NCBI GenBank assembly: GCA_030630015.1
Contig: DAOVNV010000069.1
Span: forward strand, 1 to 10,678
From: Desulfuromonadales bacterium
GTDB lineage: Bacteria; Desulfobacterota; Desulfuromonadia; Desulfuromonadales; BM103
Direction of reading: 5' to 3'
DNA length: 10,678 nt
The position numbers were made by a program, and so were the translations under genes. This document shows, in pieces, positions 6,881-10,678 of the stretch (position 1 is its first letter; each line of letters opens with the position of its first letter). Under the pieces are notes generated by a model. It searched no databases. It saw only the letters and a program-made list of their open reading frames with translations, and was not told where the DNA came from.

Positions 6881-6886
6881 CCCGCC

Positions 6887-8020
6887 GTGCGCATTCAAAT
6901 GCTCGGCCAGCCCCAACTGAGCCAGGAACCATCATTGCCTACTATTCTGGCTGTTGACGACGAAACGGCAATCCTTGACCTCTGCGCGCGAGCTCTCAAG
7001 AACTACACGGTCCTGAAAGCGGCAGACGGCAAGCAAGCCCTTGACGTCCTTGCGAAGCACCACGTCGACATCGTCCTGACCGATGTCATGATGCCGGTCA
7101 TGAACGGCCTCGATCTGCTGGAAGAGATCAGAAAAAAAGACCCTGGCCAGCTGGTCGTGATCATGACAGGGTTTGGCGAAAAGGATATCATTCTGCGGGC
7201 TCTGAAGGCCAAAGCAGACGACTTCATCCATAAACCGCTCAACCTGTTGCAGTTAAAAGCAACTATCGAAAACGTTCTTGAAAAGAAGCGCCTCAGCCAG
7301 GAACTTCTTCAACTCAAACAAATCGACCGGCTCAAAACCGATTTTCTGGGACTTGTCTCACACAAACTGCGCACACCAGCAACTTCAATCTCCCTGTTTA
7401 TTCAGAACCTCGCCAGCGGTGCGGTCGATCCCGAGAACGAGGAGTTCGGGGCCGCGCTTAAGGCGATACATGAAGAATCAGACTACCTTGCCCACCTGAT
7501 TCAGGATCTACTTTTCTACAGCGACGTCATCCTGCAGGCCGAAAATCCGGAACTGACCCAACAGGACCTCAGGGAAGTTGCGGTCTCAGCATTGGCTGAA
7601 AACCGTGCAGCGGCCGTAGCGAAGGGCCTGACGCTGCTGAACAATCTGACCGGCCACTGGCCCTCGCTCGCAATCGACAGGCACCATATCAGCTTCACTC
7701 TGAGTGCCCTGCTCGACAATGCCATCAAATTTACCCCTCCTGGCGGCCAGATCAGTCTTGCCGGCAAGGTCGAGGAAGCGAGCGTCTCGCTTTCGATCAG
7801 CGATAACGGCCCGGGGATCTCCTCCGATGACCTCCCCAAGGTGTTCGAAAAATTCTATCAAGTCGACCCGACCCACACCGGCCAGGTCCGGGGTTTCGGT
7901 TTGGGGCTTTTCTACGCGCGCAAGTTTATCGAGGACCACGGCGGCAAACTCGTTCTGGACAGCCAACCTGGCAAAGGGACAACCGCGACTTTGAGTCTGC
8001 CGCGCCCCCGGCTCAGTTAG
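6887..8020 (+). CDS. Response regulator receiver - histidine kinase fusion (REC-HisKA-HATPase_c)
   Basis: This is a 377-residue cytoplasmic signalling protein without membrane segments. Residues 17-130 form a receiver domain with the acidic pair D24/D25, phospho-acceptor D66 in LTDVMMPVMNG, T94 and K116. A helical linker (130-150) leads to HisKA with the H-box SHKLRTP (H159), then a HATPase_c domain with N-box LLDNAIKFTPPGG (275-287, N278), G1 SDNGPGI (305-311), F-box FEKFY (320-324) and G2 GFGLG (336-340). All ATP-binding boxes look intact. A REC domain placed before the kinase suggests that phosphorylation by another kinase, or of D66 by its own H159, tunes kinase output. No partner regulator or output domain is visible here. 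The H-box has lysine where most HisKA proteins have glutamate or aspartate (HELRTP). Separated from alaS by 61 nt with a hairpin; it may share the alaS transcript. Confidence 0.9.
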   Translation: MRIQMLGQPQLSQEPSLPTILAVDDETAILDLCARALKNYTVLKAADGKQALDVLAKHHVDIVLTDVMMPVMNGLDLLEEIRKKDPGQLVVIMTGFGEKDIILRALKAKADDFIHKPLNLLQLKATIENVLEKKRLSQELLQLKQIDRLKTDFLGLVSHKLRTPATSISLFIQNLASGAVDPENEEFGAALKAIHEESDYLAHLIQDLLFYSDVILQAENPELTQQDLREVAVSALAENRAAAVAKGLTLLNNLTGHWPSLAIDRHHISFTLSALLDNAIKFTPPGGQISLAGKVEEASVSLSISDNGPGISSDDLPKVFEKFYQVDPTHTGQVRGFGLGLFYARKFIEDHGGKLVLDSQPGKGTTATLSLPRPRLS

Positions 8021-8200
8021 AAGCCCTCACCCCTTTTTCTGGGTTTTCGGTAGAGATCCAAATTTACAATAAGTCGTGATTTATAAGAAACATAGCAGAC
8101 CAATCGAAACTCCACTTTCAACCTGTCTGCAAGCAGGGGAAGCTTATACCTAGGCAAGGTTGCGGCTCGGCGCCGGGACAAAGAGCCCCAGACCCCAGAC
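8021..8200. other. Intergenic region between converging gene blocks; no gene seen
   Basis: This 180-bp gap lies between the stop codons of the + strand kinase and the - strand radical SAM gene. It contains a weak ACCC/GGGT stem around a T-rich loop followed by TTTT (about 8029-8046), a GGCTC/GAGCC pair (8164-8168 with 8183-8187, 14-nt loop) without a T-tract, and a tandem CCCCAGA direct repeat (8186-8199). None is a convincing bidirectional terminator. The base composition turns more AT-rich from here to the right. Confidence 0.5.
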
Positions 8201-9166
8201 TCAAATTGTTAGGGCGCGTTTTTTTAGCCTGCGTAGATAAAACTTCTTCCCTTCATAATCAGTTGCAAAGATACGGTCTTGGACGACCAGGTTATCAATA
8301 AGTGCCCAGTCAGCTCCGGCCTTTGCCAAAAATTTGCGCACCGCCTCCTCCTGCATTGGATGTACGGCAACAATGTTTAACAGGTCCTCCTCAACATTTC
8401 CTGATAAAGAAAAAGCATTGCCCTCATAGCCAAACAAACATTCAACATCTTCAACCCTCTTGCTGACAACTTGATAGGCCATGTTCAGGACATTTTCAGA
8501 CGGAGGGTACACCCACCTCTCGGCAGGCGGCCTTGTGGGAACCGACAGATATGCCTTGACTGGTTTAAGCTGCCCCAATAAGTCGGCCACCTTTTTGATA
8601 TCATCTGGGCTGTCATTAACGCCGCGAACAAGCATTGTCTCTGTGACCAACTCCCCCTCATATTCTTCAGCAAACCGGAGCATCGCCTCCCAAATGATGG
8701 CTAGGTTCAAGTCATGATGGGGCCGGTTAATGCGCCGCCAGATGTCTTTTGGTACGGCATCTACCTTGAGAGAGACCCAATCTGCTTTAGCCAAATCATC
8801 CCTGACGCTTTTCTGCCAGATGAGGGAGGCATTGCTGATCACGGCAATCTTTACTCCCAGAGGCCTCAACAGGTCAATTGCCCTGCCGAGGTTTATATCC
8901 AACGTCGGTTCACCGTCAGAGACAAAGGTTAGAAAATCAATGGCTTCCCCCACCTCCATGACCTTGCTTATCTTCTTTTCAACCTCCGTCAAAATGGTCT
9001 TGGGATCATAAAATGGTTGCCTGGTAATCTGCATCGTATCCGTCCTGCCAACCTGGCAATATACACACGAGTAAGAGCATACCTTTGGAGGGATATTGTT
9101 AATCCCCAGGCTGCGGCCGAGGCGTCGAGATGGAACGGGACCAAATGTAATTTTAGATAAACTCAT
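8201..9166 (-). CDS. Radical SAM protein of the COG0731 (TYW1-like / Fe-S oxidoreductase) group
   Basis: This 321-residue protein begins with FGPVPSRRLGRSLGINNIPPK (8-28), then the [4Fe-4S]/SAM motif CSYSCVYC (C30, C34, C37). A GEP-type SAM-binding segment SDGEPTLD (83-90) follows, with a TIM-barrel-like body up to about 215 and a C-terminal extension (about 255-315). The N-terminal pattern is typical of COG0731, which includes archaeal wyosine-tRNA synthesis enzymes, but most bacterial members have no known substrate and I assign none. ATG 9166 is chosen because family similarity begins there; CAGGAG lies upstream at a long 14-nt spacing. A GTG at 9232 preceded by AAAGG at 8 nt is an alternative that would add 22 residues and overlap the preceding gene by 17 nt. 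It is last of three - strand genes, and more AT-rich than the genes to its left. Confidence 0.85.
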   Translation of the reverse strand: MSLSKITFGPVPSRRLGRSLGINNIPPKVCSYSCVYCQVGRTDTMQITRQPFYDPKTILTEVEKKISKVMEVGEAIDFLTFVSDGEPTLDINLGRAIDLLRPLGVKIAVISNASLIWQKSVRDDLAKADWVSLKVDAVPKDIWRRINRPHHDLNLAIIWEAMLRFAEEYEGELVTETMLVRGVNDSPDDIKKVADLLGQLKPVKAYLSVPTRPPAERWVYPPSENVLNMAYQVVSKRVEDVECLFGYEGNAFSLSGNVEEDLLNIVAVHPMQEEAVRKFLAKAGADWALIDNLVVQDRIFATDYEGKKFYLRRLKKRALTI

Positions 9167-9215
9167 GGTTGAATAATTCTCTCCTGTTTTTTTTCCAGCA
9201 TGGCAGTGATTAACT

Positions 9216-10124
9216 TTATTGTAACTCCTCACCGCTTATTCCTTTCCCTACACCTACATTTATAAAATATTCTCGGTATTCTTCTTCAAATATGTGTCTG
9301 GCCAATTCTCCCGAACAATGACAGGGGGCAACATATCTCACTCCTAGGTGTTTGAAAGTAGCAACAATTTTTTTTAGTTCTTTCCGGCTATTATTTAGCA
9401 AATGAAATCCTCCCATCGTTAAGAGAACTTCATCATCACGAATTAAATTCTTTGCCTCATTGATGATCTCCACAATGCCTGGATGCGCACATCCCGTTAT
9501 CACAACAACCCCTCGCTCGGCTTGAACTATTAAAGATTGTTCTTTTATACAAGTGCCAAGTTCACCGGTTGAATAGACATTTTCGCAAATCCTTGTGGGA
9601 CCATGAACCTCTCTTATTTCGATTCCAGAGCTTTTAAGTTTATCTTTTAATTTTGCGGGGAAAGACTGAGGCAGATAAACCGTAACCGCAGGATTCATTG
9701 CTAGAAATCTCTCTAATCCCCCAATATGGTCGCCATGAATATGAGAGAGTACCACTATGTCTATCTCGTCGGGATCAATACCCAGCTTCTTCATATTGGC
9801 CAACAACACTGTACCGTCGCCACCAGTATCAAAAAGAATCGTTTTTTTGGCTGCCCTGAGGAGACAGGAAAAACCCCAGCCAGTTGCCAGTCCTTTCCGG
9901 AAGGGGTTATTGTCGTAAATAATGGTTATGTTCAGATTCTTCATCGCCAGCGTGGAGCTATTTTCCGGTTTTTTCTTCATGATTGCCCTGTCCATACCTT
10001 CTGCAGAAAAGGGCAAAAGGCACATCCAACATATCAAAGCGAATAGGAAAAAAGGGTAGCCCATACTTTGGTAAAATTTCCTAATGCGCCATTTCCAGGC
10101 GCTAATGAAGCCACTCTTCAGCAT
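9216..10124 (-). CDS. MBL-fold metallo-hydrolase, COG1237 type, with putative export signal
   Basis: At 302 residues this is a metallo-beta-lactamase-fold protein. It has the metal motif SHIHGDH (H128, H130, D132, H133), a further histidine in TGCAHPGIVEII (H214), GGFHLL (H241) and PCHCSGE (H269). The TGCAHPGIV and GGFHL segments are hallmarks of COG1237, often labelled 7,8-dihydropterin-6-yl-methyl-4-(beta-D-ribofuranosyl)aminobenzene 5'-phosphate synthase from the methanogen pathway; that substrate is unlikely to be proven for this protein. Residues 1-43 look like a Sec signal or membrane anchor: a basic stretch (KWRIRK, 11-16), a hydrophobic core FFLFALICWMCLLPF (25-39), then SAEG. ATG 10124 has AAGGA 7-8 nt upstream and overlaps the preceding gene by 23 nt. 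The conserved domain starts near MKNLNITIIYDN (61-72), where an internal start lacks a good SD. The radical SAM gene follows closely. Confidence 0.85.
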   Translation of the reverse strand: MLKSGFISAWKWRIRKFYQSMGYPFFLFALICWMCLLPFSAEGMDRAIMKKKPENSSTLAMKNLNITIIYDNNPFRKGLATGWGFSCLLRAAKKTILFDTGGDGTVLLANMKKLGIDPDEIDIVVLSHIHGDHIGGLERFLAMNPAVTVYLPQSFPAKLKDKLKSSGIEIREVHGPTRICENVYSTGELGTCIKEQSLIVQAERGVVVITGCAHPGIVEIINEAKNLIRDDEVLLTMGGFHLLNNSRKELKKIVATFKHLGVRYVAPCHCSGELARHIFEEEYREYFINVGVGKGISGEELQ

Positions 10125-10678
10125 GGATCAATCCTTGAGCGTAATCCTCATGCCAGCGTGCCGGCACAGGCCTTGTCTCATAGAGCGCAGCTCTTTCGGC
10201 CTCGAGGAGAAGACGTTTTCGGCCCATAAAATCAGCTGCACAATACACCTGTTTACCAGCTTCTGCTGAAAGAGCGTCCAGCCATTTGAGCCCCTGTTGG
10301 TCACGCATGAGGTGATGATCGAGGATGAGGATATCCACAGTAGCAGCCAAACGCAGGGCGTTCTGCCAGGCTACTGTACGCAGCTCATCTGTGAGTGTCT
10401 CAAGATAGAGTGGTGGTCCCGCAGCAAGGACGATATCTGCCTGCCAAGCGATGATAAAATCAACGGTAGCAGGATCCAACAACTGGATATCCGAGGTATG
10501 CAGGAAAACTTTGTCGCCCAAATTAATTCGAGTCATCATAACAGTGCCTCGCTTACTGCCTTTGGCTCCATGCGACATGGCTTTTGAGAAGGTCATGGGG
10601 CCATCAGAGATGCCCTCAGCCACATGGAAATTCGGGCCCAGGAGTTCCCTTAAATCTTGGGCGCGCTGTTTCATTTTC
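10102..10678 (-). CDS. UPF0282/COG2248-type metallo-beta-lactamase-fold protein (5' end outside window)
   Basis: The frame is open to the right edge, so the N-terminal part, which would hold the first metal-binding histidines, is not visible. About 191 residues are seen against a usual ~300. Numbering from the visible methionine at 10674, the family pattern appears in order: GPNFHVAEG (13-21), SHGAKGSKRGTVMMTRI (34-50), FLHTSDIQLLD (57-67), PDIV-like ADIVLAAGPPLYL (79-91), DILILDHHLMRD (113-124) and AADFMGRKRLLLEAER (145-160). These match COG2248, predicted metal-dependent hydrolases found mostly in archaea, with no established substrate. The methionine at 10674 is probably internal. Its stop lies 23 nt inside the next gene on the same strand, which suggests translational coupling and a shared operon. 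Confidence 0.85.
   Translation of the reverse strand, partial: KMKQRAQDLRELLGPNFHVAEGISDGPMTFSKAMSHGAKGSKRGTVMMTRINLGDKVFLHTSDIQLLDPATVDFIIAWQADIVLAAGPPLYLETLTDELRTVAWQNALRLAATVDILILDHHLMRDQQGLKWLDALSAEAGKQVYCAADFMGRKRLLLEAERAALYETRPVPARWHEDYAQGLIHAEEWLH

Noticed and set aside
8021..8200. Bidirectional terminator between the converging blocks
   Set aside because: Several small dyads exist but stems are 4-5 bp or lack a T-tract on either strand, so I do not call one.
1..10678. CRISPR arrays, tRNA or rRNA genes
   Set aside because: No regularly spaced repeats and no tRNA- or rRNA-like segments were recognised in the gaps, all of which are shorter than 200 bp.

Overview
The window reads as a bacterial chromosome segment, most likely from a deltaproteobacterium of the Desulfuromonadales/Geobacter type. 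This rests on protein style and on gene order: a pilT-type retraction ATPase sits directly behind recA, and a receiver-first histidine kinase follows alaS. I recall a similar arrangement from Geobacter genomes but could not check it here. The taxonomic assignment is an inference.

Left part (1-8020, all on + strand, GC-rich): the 3' part of cinA, thpR (RNA 2',3'-cyclic phosphodiesterase), recA, pilT, recX, alaS and a cytoplasmic REC-HisKA-HATPase protein. The backbone cinA/pncC-recA-recX-alaS is a widely conserved bacterial order, also found in E. coli. Here it carries two extra members, thpR between cinA and recA and pilT between recA and recX. Spacing is tight (ATGA overlap cinA/thpR, 4 nt recA/pilT, 29-nt overlap pilT/recX), so most of it is probably transcribed in long units. 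Small hairpins lie at the thpR/recA and alaS/kinase junctions.

The most interesting object is a 133-bp imperfect palindrome (4015-4147) between recX and alaS. It has 13-bp perfect terminal inverted repeats beginning GTAA and is flanked by an 8-bp duplication matching at 7 of 8 positions (GAATTGAT/GAATTGAC). This is what a non-autonomous IS66-type miniature element would look like. It appears to have landed in the last codons of recX, where its GTAA end supplies the present stop codon. Without it, recX would read ten codons' worth of a different tail (MQELTRKGTQ) and stop 5 nt before alaS.

Right part (8201-10678, all on - strand, visibly more AT-rich): three genes converging on the left block. 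In transcription order they are a COG2248/UPF0282-type metallo-beta-lactamase-fold protein (cut by the window edge), a COG1237-type metallo-beta-lactamase-fold hydrolase with an apparent export signal, and a COG0731-type radical SAM protein. All three families are best known from archaea. Their tight packing (23-nt overlap, then 49 nt) suggests an operon, possibly acquired, with unknown joint function. The 180-bp gap between the two blocks (8021-8200) holds no convincing gene or terminator.
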